A stretch of 64,000 nt of DNA from JABDBE01 sp963832245 (GCA_963832245.1 CAWHTG010000003.1:62001-126000); one strand, 5' to 3'. Shown: positions 44,979 through 54,251, counted from the stretch's first letter. The notes: generated by a model not told the origin, from the sequence alone. Translations and numbers: made by a program.

Positions 44979-45569
44979 CTAACGCTTGCGACCGCCGCTT
45001 CCGCAAGAGCAGATGCCATGGCCGCTGCCCTCGCCTACGATGTCCCCGCAACCCGTATCAAGGGATGCAGCTTCAGCCGCACTGAGAGGGGCCTGCTGCG
45101 ATTCTTCTTCAGTGATCGTATAGCTCGTGTTCTGGATATGCGTCGACCATGCTCTTAGGGTGGGCGTTGGGGCCACTTTCGTCGCATTACATCCGGTGGG
45201 TTGGTACGACGAAACGATCTTAATGACTCCGTTGACCACTGGAGTTGAGGTTAGAGGGTTGCTGGTTAAGTCCGAGTTCACGGAAAGCGTGAGAAGGCCA
45301 TCCGGGGTGATCGCGCAGGCGCAGCATTCTGCCATCTCTTGGTCAGTATAGAACACATAGATATCCGCGCAGAGGGTTTCGAAGCCTGTGCCTGGATTGG
45401 TGATGCGAACGGTAGCGTCCGGAGCACCGGTCGTGTTGGCGTTGGCGAAGTAGTCGACAAGCAATGTGTTTGCGGATACTATGGGCTGGTCTACGGCGAT
45501 TGCCGTCCCCGTCACCAGTAGCAATGAAGCGACGATCGTACACACGAATAGCAGTTGGTTTTTGCGCAT
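44979..45569 (-). CDS. Secreted cysteine-rich protein of unknown function, acidobacterial type
   Basis: 196 residues. Clear signal peptide (LLFVCTIVASLLLVTGTAIA, residues 6-25). The mature part begins with a beta-rich section (LLVDYFANANTTGAPDATVR, FETLCADIYVFYTDQEMAEC) with CADIYVFY and a CCAC cluster, and ends GCGDIVGEGSGHGICSCGSGGRKR cut here only by noting its key residues: three Cys spaced C...C-S-C within a Gly-rich basic tail. About nine Cys in all suggest disulphides or metal binding. I recognise the overall pattern from acidobacterial proteins of unknown function but no named family. Excellent ribosome site (GGAGG) before the ATG. Between a LuxR-type regulator and a DsbA-like oxidase. 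Confidence 0.85.
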   Translation of the reverse strand: MRKNQLLFVCTIVASLLLVTGTAIAVDQPIVSANTLLVDYFANANTTGAPDATVRITNPGTGFETLCADIYVFYTDQEMAECCACAITPDGLLTLSVNSDLTSNPLTSTPVVNGVIKIVSSYQPTGCNATKVAPTPTLRAWSTHIQNTSYTITEEESQQAPLSAAEAASLDTGCGDIVGEGSGHGICSCGSGGRKR

Positions 45570-45689
45570 TTTTCCTCCTTCAGAATTGCGCCGCCGGCAG
45601 GGGAGGGTGTAGCTCGGCGTTGTGGCGCACTTCGCACTCTAGCCTTCTGCCCAATGTTTGCAATTCTCCCGGTTGACTAATGCGTATTC

Positions 45690-45721
45690 CTTAGCCCAGA
45701 CAACTAGTCTGTCGGACTAAG
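45690..45721 (-). terminator. Bulged hairpin at the end of the LuxR-type gene
   Basis: CTTAGCCCAGAC (45690-45701) pairs with GTCTG...GG.CTAAG (45707-45721) with small bulges and overlaps the stop codon. No T-run follows on the minus strand, so terminator function is doubtful. Confidence 0.3.
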
Positions 45722-46262
45722 TCCGTGCATCCGTCGTGACAATTTTTCCGGCAATTCCAGAGCGCGTGGAAACACCCATCTTGATCATTACCAGCCGAAC
45801 GAAGGCCTTCACCGTGTTGGGACTGATTCCCATCTGGCCCGCAATCTCCTTGCTGGTCAGACCTTGTAGCAGCAGCTTCACAGTTTCCTGCTCGCGCTGT
45901 GTCAACCCAAATCGTTCTGAGAGCGTTGCGAGGTTCGAGGCGCCATTTGATTTTCTTTCCAATGTCAGCACCAAGGCTGGAGGTTTGGGCGATGAACCGT
46001 TGGCCCGAATAGTGAGAACGCAAGAGCTGCAGGAGTAGGTGCGCCTGGCTGACGCAAACTCCTTCACGAAAAGGGTCTGCGAGCGAGCATGACGCTGCAC
46101 CAGCAGTGCACGGATTTTGTTGATAAGCCAAAGATCAGGTTGCCGGATCTGCTCGGCGCGCTCTGGGAACGCGAGGATGCGGATGGCTTCGGCATTGGAC
46201 GCAATTAGATTCAGAGAGCTGTCAATAACAACGAGCCCTCGCTCGCGCGTTACAGATTTCAA
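45717..46262 (-). CDS. LuxR-family transcriptional regulator
   Basis: 181 residues. The C-terminal LuxR/FixJ helix-turn-helix is clear: FGLTQREQETVKLLLQGLTS, KEIAGQMGISPNTVKAFVRL, VMIKMGVSTRSGI. The N-terminal 90 residues (LVVIDSSLNLIASNAEAIRI) look like a degenerate PAS-type sensor, with two Cys in TYSCSSCVL that might sense redox or metal. No receiver domain. Start is TTG 46262 with GGGGGGAG six bases upstream. It may control the cysteine-rich secreted protein and the DsbA-like gene downstream on the same strand. Confidence 0.85.
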   Translation of the reverse strand: MKSVTRERGLVVIDSSLNLIASNAEAIRILAFPERAEQIRQPDLWLINKIRALLVQRHARSQTLFVKEFASARRTYSCSSCVLTIRANGSSPKPPALVLTLERKSNGASNLATLSERFGLTQREQETVKLLLQGLTSKEIAGQMGISPNTVKAFVRLVMIKMGVSTRSGIAGKIVTTDART

Positions 46263-46619
46263 GCGGACTCCCCCCTGTAGCAGGCACCAGCCCCCTCAGT
46301 CTGGTGTGACTGGCTACATCCCCGCACAGCCGGATCCCAAGCGTCGCGAGCGCAAATGCCAGTTTCCAATCACTGGCGAGACGTGATCTTGCACCTTGCC
46401 AAAAGCTCAGGAATGGATGGACGCACGCGACGGCCAGGGAAGCGTGAGCCTCATCGGTGGGGGAGGCGAAGGTATTCTGTTCTCTACCAAGTTCTCGTGT
46501 CAAGAGGGGAATGTGCGGCTTACTCCATTTGGATTAGTTCGTTTGCCACGGCCTAATCCGACTCCTCGCGAATCAGCGCGATAAGGAATCAGCGCGTATT
46601 CATACTAGTCCGCAAGAAT
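46263..46619. other. 357-bp stretch with no recognised gene
   Basis: Upstream of the LuxR-type gene. AATCAGCGCG occurs twice close together (46572 and 46588 regions). Open frames present here look like non-coding translation. Confidence 0.45.
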
Positions 46620-46883
46620 TCACACTCGTTTCTTTTCCTCGCAAGAAGCATCGATCATGAACTCATCTCGCTGGCCCGCGGTCGGCGTAGATGGCCGGGT
46701 GTGTTCATCCCTGACGGCAGCAATTCCCGCACCGCGAGGAATCGAGTCAGTGGAACCCAGTGCCGAGTTAATGCGGATCCAAGCCATGCGAATTCTGCTC
46801 CGGTGGGATTCTTTCGCCAGTCTTGCGTCCATCGCGTCGCGATACTTCTCAATCCACAATTGTTCTTCTTCCGGGGATGTCAT
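46620..46883 (-). CDS. Small hypothetical protein
   Basis: 87 residues, ATG at 46883. MTSPEEEQLWIEKYRDAMDA reads as a soluble helical start, followed by RSRIRMAWIRINSALGSTDS and a polar tail rich in Glu/Lys. No motif or family recognised. Composition is protein-like but the ribosome site is weak (GAAG), so this could be a chance frame. Confidence 0.4.
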   Translation of the reverse strand: MTSPEEEQLWIEKYRDAMDARLAKESHRSRIRMAWIRINSALGSTDSIPRGAGIAAVRDEHTRPSTPTAGQRDEFMIDASCEEKKRV

Positions 46884-47025
46884 GTTCTTCGGTGACCGAT
46901 TGCTGGATCGTCAAGTCCGTTCGCGGGGGCAGCGCAAACTTATACTGCTAACGGTCGCGACCAGGCAATCTGCCAAACGGATTACTGCAATGGTTTAGGG
47001 CCTTCCAAGCGTGGCTCTCCACGCC

Positions 47026-48765
47026 TCACGACCACGCGTGCTTCATTGCCTTACCGAACTCCTGAGCTGGGAGCGTGTTGAGCACGTCATCTTTGGTCAG
47101 CCACGCGCGGCGGGCTTGGAGGATGCCGTAGCGGATTTTGTCGAGGTGCGACGTGTGGTGCGAGTCGGTATTGATTACGATCTTGACCCCATATTGTTTG
47201 GCTAGGCGGAGATGACGGTCGCAGAGGTCGAGACGATCGGCATAGGCGTTTAGTTCCATCGCTACGTTTCGTTGGGCTGCGGCTTTCAGAACGGCGTCGA
47301 TATCGAACTGGTAAGCGTCGCGGCGGAGCAGCATGCGCCCGGTGGGATGTCCGAGGAATGAGGTGTTGGGATTTTCCACGGCTTTTAGCAGGCGGTCGGT
47401 CATCTCAGCGGGGCTTTGGTTGAAGTGGGAATGGACACTGGCGATTACCAGATCCATTTGTGCGAGCACGGAATCGGAGAGGTCGAGCGTGCCATCGGCG
47501 AGGATGTCGACTTCGATTCCGGCGAAGATGCGGATGCCGTCGACATTGGCGGCGCGGATGCGTTGGATGTGCTCGACGGCACGCTTGTCGTCGAGGCCGT
47601 TGGCGAAGGCCAGGTTTTTGGAGTGGTCGGTGATGGCCATGTACTGGTAGCCGTGGGCTCGGGCGGCCTCGGCCATTTCTTCAATCGTGTTGCGGCCATC
47701 GGTCTCGACTGTGTGCATGTGGACGTCGCCCTGCAAATCGGCTTGTGATATGAGCGCGGGCAGAGCGTGCTTCTCGGCGGCATCAATTTCGCCGAGGTTC
47801 TCACGCAGTTCTGGGGGGATGTAATCCAATTTAAGTTTGGCGTAGATTTCTTCTTCGCTTTTTCCGGCGATGGCTTTTTGGTCATCAAGTTGTGCCAGGC
47901 TGTATTCGCTGAGCGTGTATCCCATTTTTAATGCGCGCTGGCGCAAAGCGACGTTGTGAGCCTTGCTGCCAGTGAAATACTGCATGGCAGCGCCGAAGGA
48001 ATCTGGGGGGAGAAGCCGGACGTCAACTTGCATTCCCCCGCGCATGCGAAAGCTTACTTTGTTTTCACCGCGGGCGATGATCTCCATTAAACCCGGCAGC
48101 TTGATGATGTGGTCGATCAATTTTTGCCGTTCAGCATCATCGCAACAAACCTTTCCGGTTACCAGGATATCGAGATCGCCGACAGTTTCACGCCCTCTGC
48201 GCAGGGAGCCGGCGGGAGTTACTTTTTCAACTCCTGAGTAATCGCGCAAGTGTTCGACGATTTTTTCCGCTTGCGCTTCCGCCTTATCGAGGAGAAAACG
48301 TCCGGCGATGCGGCGATAATCCTGGATTGCTTTGAGCAGCTTTTGCTCGTGCTTTTCGCCCATGCGGGGCAGGATGCGAATCTTGCCTTCCTGGGCTAAC
48401 TTCTCGACCTCCGCAGGATCGCAGACATGGTAGGCGCTCCAGATGAGGGCGATGGTCTTTGGCCCCAGGCCTTGAATCTTGAGCAGGTCGAGCATCGAGG
48501 GGTGATACTTTTTGAGCATCTCGGCGTGCAGGGAAAGCCGGCCCTCTTTGAACATTTCTTGCAGGTTTGACAGCATCCCCTTGCCGATACCGGGGATGGC
48601 GAGGACTTTCTTGGGCTCGCCAATTAGCTCTGCGATCTGTTGTGGGAAGGCTTCAATGGCCTCGGCGGCGTTGCGGTAGGAGCGGATGCGGAAGGAATCC
48701 TGGCCGTCGATTTCGAGCAAGTCGGCGGTTTCGTAGAGGATACCGGCGATGGCCTTGTTGTCCAT
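47026..48765 (-). CDS. polX: Family X DNA polymerase with PHP domain (PolX)
   Basis: 579 residues. N-terminal helix-hairpin-helix regions (VLAIPGIGKGMLSNLQEMFK; KIQGLGPKTIALIWSAYHV), then the nucleotidyltransferase palm with metal-binding Asp in GDLDILVTGK and MQVDVRLLP, then a C-terminal PHP phosphoesterase domain from about 335 (LQGDVHMHTVETDGRNTIEE; YMAITDHSKNLAFANGLD; ASVHSHFNQ; LGHPTGRML; NTDSHHTSHLD). Bacterial PolX does gap-filling in base-excision repair, and the PHP domain supplies 3'-5' exonuclease/AP-endonuclease activity. All His/Asp clusters of the PHP site are present. Confidence 0.95.
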   Translation of the reverse strand: MDNKAIAGILYETADLLEIDGQDSFRIRSYRNAAEAIEAFPQQIAELIGEPKKVLAIPGIGKGMLSNLQEMFKEGRLSLHAEMLKKYHPSMLDLLKIQGLGPKTIALIWSAYHVCDPAEVEKLAQEGKIRILPRMGEKHEQKLLKAIQDYRRIAGRFLLDKAEAQAEKIVEHLRDYSGVEKVTPAGSLRRGRETVGDLDILVTGKVCCDDAERQKLIDHIIKLPGLMEIIARGENKVSFRMRGGMQVDVRLLPPDSFGAAMQYFTGSKAHNVALRQRALKMGYTLSEYSLAQLDDQKAIAGKSEEEIYAKLKLDYIPPELRENLGEIDAAEKHALPALISQADLQGDVHMHTVETDGRNTIEEMAEAARAHGYQYMAITDHSKNLAFANGLDDKRAVEHIQRIRAANVDGIRIFAGIEVDILADGTLDLSDSVLAQMDLVIASVHSHFNQSPAEMTDRLLKAVENPNTSFLGHPTGRMLLRRDAYQFDIDAVLKAAAQRNVAMELNAYADRLDLCDRHLRLAKQYGVKIVINTDSHHTSHLDKIRYGILQARRAWLTKDDVLNTLPAQEFGKAMKHAWS

Positions 48766-49039
48766 GCAGAATTAAGATTACAACCTTCCGGTAACAGTTA
48801 CCTGTTGCGATTGGCCACTGATGAGCGAGACACCCGTAATCCATTGGCGATGCACCAAATTCTGTGCAAAAGTATTGTGTGTGGCGGTGGTCCGGTGTAT
48901 ATTACGGCTCTGTCGGAAGTCGAAAATAGAATTTCTGACGCGAGGTTTCCTGCTGCAGGTCAGTTCGCGGTTTATTTGAACGGACTCGATTGCTGCGCGT
49001 TGCGAATCATCCAAAATCTAAACTTATCAATCACTGGTG

Positions 49040-50635
49040 ATGCCAATGACCGGCCCGGAACGCCGCCAAACCCCCAGGACGACGCTGGAGAAGCATGCCT
49101 ATATCAACATCGAGCCGGATAACGGCGGCATCGTGTTGAACGTTTCCGATGGAGGACTGTGCTTTCACTCCTTGGACCCGGTACCGCGGAATGGGAAGGT
49201 CCGTTTATGGTTCTCTGACAACGGCCACCGAATTGAAGCCGACTGCACACTTGCATGGGTGGATGAGACGCACAAGGGAGGCTTGCGATTCGCGTCGCTG
49301 GGTGCAGAGGCACGGGAAAAAATCCGTGATTGGATGAACCATCCTGTAACGCCGCTTGCTGCCGGTAACAGCGTAGCCGCTAGCGGCCCGCGGCCCCGCG
49401 CATTCGCTGGCAATCGCCTAGATATGGTGGGTATGCCTGCCGGCTCGCCCCCGCCTCACAGGATTTCATCGAAAGTTCCGGTGCCCTTGAGCGGGTTCTC
49501 CCGTGGTTTGGCCACCGGGCTTCTGGTTTCGGCACTGGTATTGGCCGCGTTCATATTTCAAACCTATCGCCGTGAGTTTGGTGAGTCGCTAATCCAATTG
49601 GGAGAACGGTTCGCGGCCAAACCTCAAGCCCAGACCTTAACCGTCTCCGCAGCGGCGCCGATGCAGGTGCCATCGCCGCAAGTGGCGTCATCCGCGCCGG
49701 GGATGGTATCGCCAACTCCGCCCGCTCGATCAGCGACGCCGCAGGCCCCCTCGCCACCCAGCCAGGTGGAATTACGGACAGTTGTACCGACTCCGGTTCC
49801 ACGGTACGAGAAGGTTTCGCCGCCGCCCGAGAAACTTGCGCCACCGCCTTCGCCGGCCCCAACTAAACCTCAGCAGACGAAGCTCGAACCAGCCGCTCCG
49901 ATTGGCGTAGCTCCGCCCGCCGCTAGGTACCCTACTCCCGCTTCTGCCCCTCCGGCACCAGCGATTCCGATTACGTTAGCGCTTTCTTTGCCAAACACTG
50001 GGCCGGTCATTGGCAGCGCGCCCAGCTCCAACCCGGGTGGGCCCCTTACCGCTGCGAAATTTGCACCGACGAGCCAGCCGGCGGTGCACACTGAAGGGTC
50101 TGGAGCGGGGAACGCTGACTTCAACCGGGAACTATATTTCGAAGTCGGCAAATTCAAGAATGTCTTTCAGGCTCGGGATGAAACCGACAAGCTGGCCCAA
50201 CTCGGGTTTCGCGCCACCGCAGTTCAAAAAGGTCACCTCTGGGCGAATTCGTTCCACGTACTGGTTGGCCCCTACGGCGACGAGGAGCAGGCCAAGGCCA
50301 CGCACCAGAATCTGGTGTCCAGCGGTTTCAAGCCTCGACCTTTCGAAAAGGGCTGGCGGAACTTCACTTTGATTTCTTCGGTCACGCTCAATGGTTCGCG
50401 CACCCCCGAAGGCGATTACACCATCAGTTGGGAATCGTACATCGGGGATGCAAGCGTAAAATTCGTGCGCAACAACAGCGTAGTTTCCTCAGGGGAAGGG
50501 CGATGGGTGAAACGCGACACTAAATACACACGTGACGCGTATGTATACCGGCGAAACCCCGATGGATCCCGGACCCTGCTCGAAATTCATTTTGGGGGTA
50601 TGCGCCAGGCGCTGGTATTCGGGAAGCCATCCTGA
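49040..50635 (+). CDS. PilZ domain - transmembrane - Pro-rich - SPOR domain protein
   Basis: 531 residues from ATG 49040; GTG 49037 and ATG 49046 are alternatives. Residues 5-105 are a PilZ domain with the c-di-GMP motifs RRQTPR (RxxxR) and NVSDGG (NxSxxG). A transmembrane helix lies near 160-178 (ATGLLVSALVLAAFIFQ). A roughly 160-residue Pro/Ala/Ser-rich linker follows, then a SPOR domain about 375-450 (YFEVGKFKNVFQARDETDKL; FHVLVGPYGDEEQAKATHQN) that binds denuded peptidoglycan. The last 80 residues are unrecognised. The layout suggests a protein that reads cytoplasmic c-di-GMP and binds the cell wall outside, perhaps at the division site or a cell pole. Confidence 0.85.
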   Translation: MPMTGPERRQTPRTTLEKHAYINIEPDNGGIVLNVSDGGLCFHSLDPVPRNGKVRLWFSDNGHRIEADCTLAWVDETHKGGLRFASLGAEAREKIRDWMNHPVTPLAAGNSVAASGPRPRAFAGNRLDMVGMPAGSPPPHRISSKVPVPLSGFSRGLATGLLVSALVLAAFIFQTYRREFGESLIQLGERFAAKPQAQTLTVSAAAPMQVPSPQVASSAPGMVSPTPPARSATPQAPSPPSQVELRTVVPTPVPRYEKVSPPPEKLAPPPSPAPTKPQQTKLEPAAPIGVAPPAARYPTPASAPPAPAIPITLALSLPNTGPVIGSAPSSNPGGPLTAAKFAPTSQPAVHTEGSGAGNADFNRELYFEVGKFKNVFQARDETDKLAQLGFRATAVQKGHLWANSFHVLVGPYGDEEQAKATHQNLVSSGFKPRPFEKGWRNFTLISSVTLNGSRTPEGDYTISWESYIGDASVKFVRNNSVVSSGEGRWVKRDTKYTRDAYVYRRNPDGSRTLLEIHFGGMRQALVFGKPS

Positions 50636-50807
50636 TCCTACACTGTCCTGTCATTCCGAGAGCGAAGCGACGAGGAACCTGATGGTTTGCGTGGGTCAGT
50701 TGCGGAGAAATATTCGAAGATAGCCACGGCGAACTAAAATAGCGCACAAAGCCGCTAAACAATGGGGAACCGGCGGCCGATGAGTCGGTTGGTCTTAAAG
50801 GTCCACT

Positions 50808-51017
50808 TTATGAAGCCTTTGTAACATTCGATGCCTGCGGGCCTTTTGGGCCTTGAGTTATTTCAAATTCAACCTGATCTCCTTCCTGCAGGCTCTTGTA
50901 GCCTTCCGACGTAATTGCGCTATAGTGCACAAATACATCTGCTCCATCTTCACGGCCGATAAAACCGTACCCCTTGGCATTGTTGAACCACTTTACCGTA
51001 CCTTTCAAGCGTTCCAC
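50808..51017 (-). CDS. Cold-shock protein (CspA family)
   Basis: 69 residues, the full length of the family. RNA-binding motifs KGYGFIGRED (RNP1) and DVFVHYSAI (RNP2) are intact; KGTVKWFNNAKG is the usual N-terminus. An RNA chaperone that melts mRNA structure. The start is GTG 51017, with AGGGGG five bases upstream. A single gene with its own signals. Confidence 0.95.
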   Translation of the reverse strand: MERLKGTVKWFNNAKGYGFIGREDGADVFVHYSAITSEGYKSLQEGDQVEFEITQGPKGPQASNVTKAS

Positions 51018-51121
51018 TTACGCCCCCTGGGGCATGGCAAATTCCGGCCATGCCTCCCCGATTTTCTGCCATTTTCGTGCTACTGGTAAACGCTGTCAAG
51101 GGAGGAGAAACCGAAAAAAAA

Positions 51122-51700
51122 CTACTTAGGCCTTTTTCGGCGACAAAGCTCGTAACTGAGCCAGAGCACGCCAGAAATGGTCTTGCCATCGTGAATGCGC
51201 CCGGTCACGACCATGCGAACGGCAGTACTGAGCGGAAAGAATTTGATCTCGATGACCTCATCCTCCTCGGGCTGCGCGGTTCCCGGCCGCAGGCCTCTCG
51301 CGAGGTAAATGGACATGGTTTCGGCAACGAAACCAGGGCTGGCATAAAAGTTGAGGATTCGCTTCCAGCGGGAGGCAGTATAGCCGGTCTCCTCGAGCAG
51401 CTCGCGTTTGGCTGCAGTTAACTCGTTTTCGCCCTTATCCATTCGCCCGGCGCACAGTTCCCAGAGAAACTGCTGAGCGGCATGGCGGTATTGACGCACC
51501 AGCAGGACGCGGGGCTCAGAATGAGTCTCGTCAACTGCGAGAATCACGACCGAGCCGGTATGGCGCACGATGTCGCGGCGTCCGCGCACTCCCGTGGGTT
51601 CCAATACCTGATCGGTTGTGACCCAAAAGGCTGGGCCGCGATAAGCCTCGACCGAAGAAAGGACGCGAGCTTTAGTTTTTGTATGAGACGATTTCGGCAT
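51122..51700 (-). CDS. Nudix hydrolase, ADP-ribose pyrophosphatase type
   Basis: 192 residues. The Nudix box is complete: GRMDKGENELTAAKRELLEE followed by TGY (G-x5-E-x7-R-E-x2-E-E-x-G). The downstream NFYASPGFVAETMSIYLARG is typical of ADP-ribose/ADP-sugar pyrophosphatases. Cleaves ADP-ribose to AMP and ribose 5-phosphate, probably in the cytoplasm. ATG at 51700 preferred over a GTG at 51730; it faces the DUF2520 gene head to head with about 75 bases between. Confidence 0.9.
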   Translation of the reverse strand: MPKSSHTKTKARVLSSVEAYRGPAFWVTTDQVLEPTGVRGRRDIVRHTGSVVILAVDETHSEPRVLLVRQYRHAAQQFLWELCAGRMDKGENELTAAKRELLEETGYTASRWKRILNFYASPGFVAETMSIYLARGLRPGTAQPEEDEVIEIKFFPLSTAVRMVVTGRIHDGKTISGVLWLSYELCRRKRPK

Positions 51701-51775
51701 AGCAACAATATAAGCGATAAGCCCGGGCACGAGAGATTTTGCCGTGGGAGGAATCAGCCTGATATTCTGCCCGCG

Positions 51776-52629
51776 ATGGCAGCAAAACCAACGATTGCGA
51801 TTGTCGGCCCGGGGAGACTAGGCAGCACGCTGGCACTGGAGTTGAGGCAAGCGGGGTATACGATCGCCGAAATTGTTTCGCGAAACAGCCCCGCATCAAA
51901 AAAAAGGCGCGCGAATTGGCTCGGAAGGTCAAGGCGTACGCCTCTACTCGCGACAACGCGCAGCTCGATGCCGACCTCGTCTGGTTCTGTGTACCCGATC
52001 AAGAGATTGCCTCCGCCTCGCATCAGCTTGCTTTGCGTGCCGATTGGAAGAAAAAGACTGCATTCCACTCTAGCGGGGCACTGGCCAGCGACGAACTGGG
52101 CATGCTCCGCGGGCGAGGAGCGGCAGTGGCTTCTGTACATCCTTTCATGACGTTTGTTCATGGTTCGATGCCAACTCTCAGTGGCGTGCCGTTCGCTCTG
52201 GAAGGCGACGCGGCTGCGGTCAGGGTAGCGCGACGCATCGTGCGGGATTTGCGCGGAAACGCCTTCACCATTCGCAAGCAGCATAAAGCCGCTTACCACG
52301 CCTGGGGAGCGTTTACTTCGCCATTGCTGGTAGCCACATTGGTGACCGGCGAGCGGGTGGCCCGTAGGGCCGGGCTCTCCGCGGCTGAGGCCCGTAAGAA
52401 GATGCTACCGATCGTCAGACAAACCATCGCAAACTACCAGGCGCTGGGCCCAGCCGGAGCCTTCAGCGGACCCATCGTGCGCGGCGATGCCGAGATCGTT
52501 CGCAAGCATCTGCAGGTTTTGAAAAAAGTTCCGGCTGCACGGCAGGTTTATCTCGCATTGGCGCGGGCGGCTCTCCACATTCTGCCCGCGCGGAATCGCG
52601 CGGAGTTGAAAAAAGCGCTCGAATTGTAG
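51776..52629 (+). pseudogene. Rossmann/DUF2520-domain protein interrupted by a frameshift at an A8 run
   Basis: The N-terminal part MAAKPTIAIVGPGRLGSTLA with a Rossmann GxGxxG motif starts at ATG 51776 and is open to the run of eight A (51898-51905). The rest of the protein continues in another frame: LDADLVWFCVPDQEI, FHSSGALASDELGMLRGRG and VASVHPFMTFVHG, as in the NAD(P)-binding plus DUF2520 family related to 6-phosphogluconate/ProC-like dehydrogenases. One more A (or a -1 slip on A-AAA-AAA) joins the halves seamlessly, giving about 284 residues, the family's usual length. It is therefore an assembly or sequencing indel, a recent mutation, or recoding. The C-terminal part alone (from TTG 51916) has no Rossmann motif. 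Confidence 0.75.
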
Positions 52630-52631
52630 GC

Positions 52632-53360
52632 TCAGCTTTTCGCCGTTCTGGTTAACAGCTCCGCGCATGAAGTCACGCATGCATCAGGCTGGTGACGGGT
52701 CAGTTCGTCAGCCGTAAAAATGCCGGTGCATACTGCGACGATCTTGGAATTTGCCAAGCGAGCCGCTTTGATGTCTTCGGGAGTGTCGCCGATAAAACAC
52801 ACTTGTACGGATTCGCCCAGCCTGCGTTGAGCTTCGGCCACGGCTTGACGGAAAATGTCGCCCCGGCTTTCGTGGCGATCGCTGAAGCAGCCAAAGCTAA
52901 AAAATTCGCGCAGACCCGCCGCTTCGACTTTGAGCCAGCCGACCGATTCGAGATTGCCCGATGCCAGCCCCAGCAATTTGCCGGCAGCCTGCAATTCATC
53001 GAGCACCTGCGGAAGTGCGGCGCAGACCGTGGGTGTAATTCGGTTGGCGTTGGCTGAGACCTCCCGGCACACGATTTCGAGCGCCCTTGGAAGCTTCGCT
53101 GCGAAGCGGTCGTCTCCGATCCCAACGCGTTGCAGAGCAGCACGCAAAATCCCCAAGTCGGTCTTGCCGTGGTAAGCAATGCCGTCGATCGTGGTATCGA
53201 CGCCGTATGCCTCGCTCATGGCTTGATGCAGGGCGTTGCGATGGACTCGGTCGCGGGAGACGAGCAGCGTGCCATCGATGTCGAAAAGATAGGCGTCCGC
53301 GTTCATCCAGTGGAAGCCGTTTGATTTTATTGACTGTGTCTGAAGTTGAAAGTCGTTCAT
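52632..53360 (-). CDS. HAD-superfamily phosphatase (phosphoglycolate phosphatase-like)
   Basis: 242 residues. Motif I YLFDIDGTLL (Asp nucleophile near residue 27), motif II LGLASGNLESVGW, motif III and IV around RQAVAEAQRRLG and CFIGDTPEDIKAAR. A helical cap lies between motifs I and II (C1 type). Likely hydrolyses a small phosphate ester; substrate unknown. The ATG at 53360 gives 18 residues before the core; the ATG at 53306 is an alternative start. Confidence 0.88.
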   Translation of the reverse strand: MNDFQLQTQSIKSNGFHWMNADAYLFDIDGTLLVSRDRVHRNALHQAMSEAYGVDTTIDGIAYHGKTDLGILRAALQRVGIGDDRFAAKLPRALEIVCREVSANANRITPTVCAALPQVLDELQAAGKLLGLASGNLESVGWLKVEAAGLREFFSFGCFSDRHESRGDIFRQAVAEAQRRLGESVQVCFIGDTPEDIKAARLANSKIVAVCTGIFTADELTRHQPDACVTSCAELLTRTAKS

Positions 53361-53405
53361 GACTTGCCTTGCAGTTCCTGAAGCCCAAAGCCTGAAGCCG
53401 GTTCC

Positions 53406-54197
53406 CTATGCCACTGTTACGCGAGTGATTTGTCTCGCCCGTCCAGTGCGTTCATCGCAATCCACCACGACAGCGCATAATCGCACATCTCCAGTTGCTG
53501 CCTCGAATCGCGTTGGCATGTTGCTCAAAAACTTTCCGACAACCAGTTCCTTCTTCACTCCTATGACGCTGTCATAGGGGCCGGTCATGCCCACATCGGT
53601 GATATATGCAGTGCCACCGGGGAGCACGCGCTCATCTGCGGTGGGAACGTGAGTATGCGTTCCGACGACCAGGGTGACTCGTCCATCCAAATACCAGCCG
53701 AGCGAAATTTTTTCTGAAGTCGCTTCGGCGTGAAAATCGACAAAAATGACCTTGGACTTGATTCCTTTTAACAACTGATCGGCCACGCGAAAGGGATCGT
53801 CGTTGGAGGTCATGAAAACGCGGCCCTGCAAATTGATTACGGCGTAGGGAACATCGCCCTTGCGACCCTCATACAGTCCCCAACCCGGCATTCCAGGCGG
53901 GTAGTTGGCAGGACGCAACACTCGGCGAGCCGGACTATGCGGATTGCCGTCGGCGGTCTGAAAAAAATCAACGATCTCCCGTTTGTCCCAGATGTGGTTG
54001 CCGGTGGTAAGAACGTCAATACCCAATTCGAAGAGTTCTTCGGCAAGTGGTGGCGTAATGCCGAAACCGGCGGCAGCGTTCTCTCCGTTGGCCAGCACCA
54101 GATCGATGGCGTGCTCTTTCACTAGCGATGCAAGGCGATCTTTGACAACAGTTCGCCCAGGTCTGCCGAAAATGTCACCAATAAAAAGAATGCGCAC
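53406..54197 (-). CDS. Metallophosphoesterase of the YmdB/TIGR00282 family
   Basis: 263 residues. RILFIGDIFGRPGRTVVKDR at the N-terminus, LVLANGENAAAGFGIT, TTGNHIWDKREIVDFF, VDFHAEATSEKISLGWYLDG and VVGTHTHVPTADERVLPGG carry the two-metal site. Bacillus YmdB hydrolyses 2',3'-cyclic nucleotides and influences biofilm formation. Start is GTG 54197, directly at the conserved RILFIGD; the frame stays open to 54368 but that extension translates a palindromic repeat and is rejected. Confidence 0.92.
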   Translation of the reverse strand: MRILFIGDIFGRPGRTVVKDRLASLVKEHAIDLVLANGENAAAGFGITPPLAEELFELGIDVLTTGNHIWDKREIVDFFQTADGNPHSPARRVLRPANYPPGMPGWGLYEGRKGDVPYAVINLQGRVFMTSNDDPFRVADQLLKGIKSKVIFVDFHAEATSEKISLGWYLDGRVTLVVGTHTHVPTADERVLPGGTAYITDVGMTGPYDSVIGVKKELVVGKFLSNMPTRFEAATGDVRLCAVVVDCDERTGRARQITRVTVA

Positions 54198-54251
54198 GTA
54201 GGTTCGATGGTAACACGGGGTCTCGGGCTGCTTATTACAGCGCGTGTGTGG

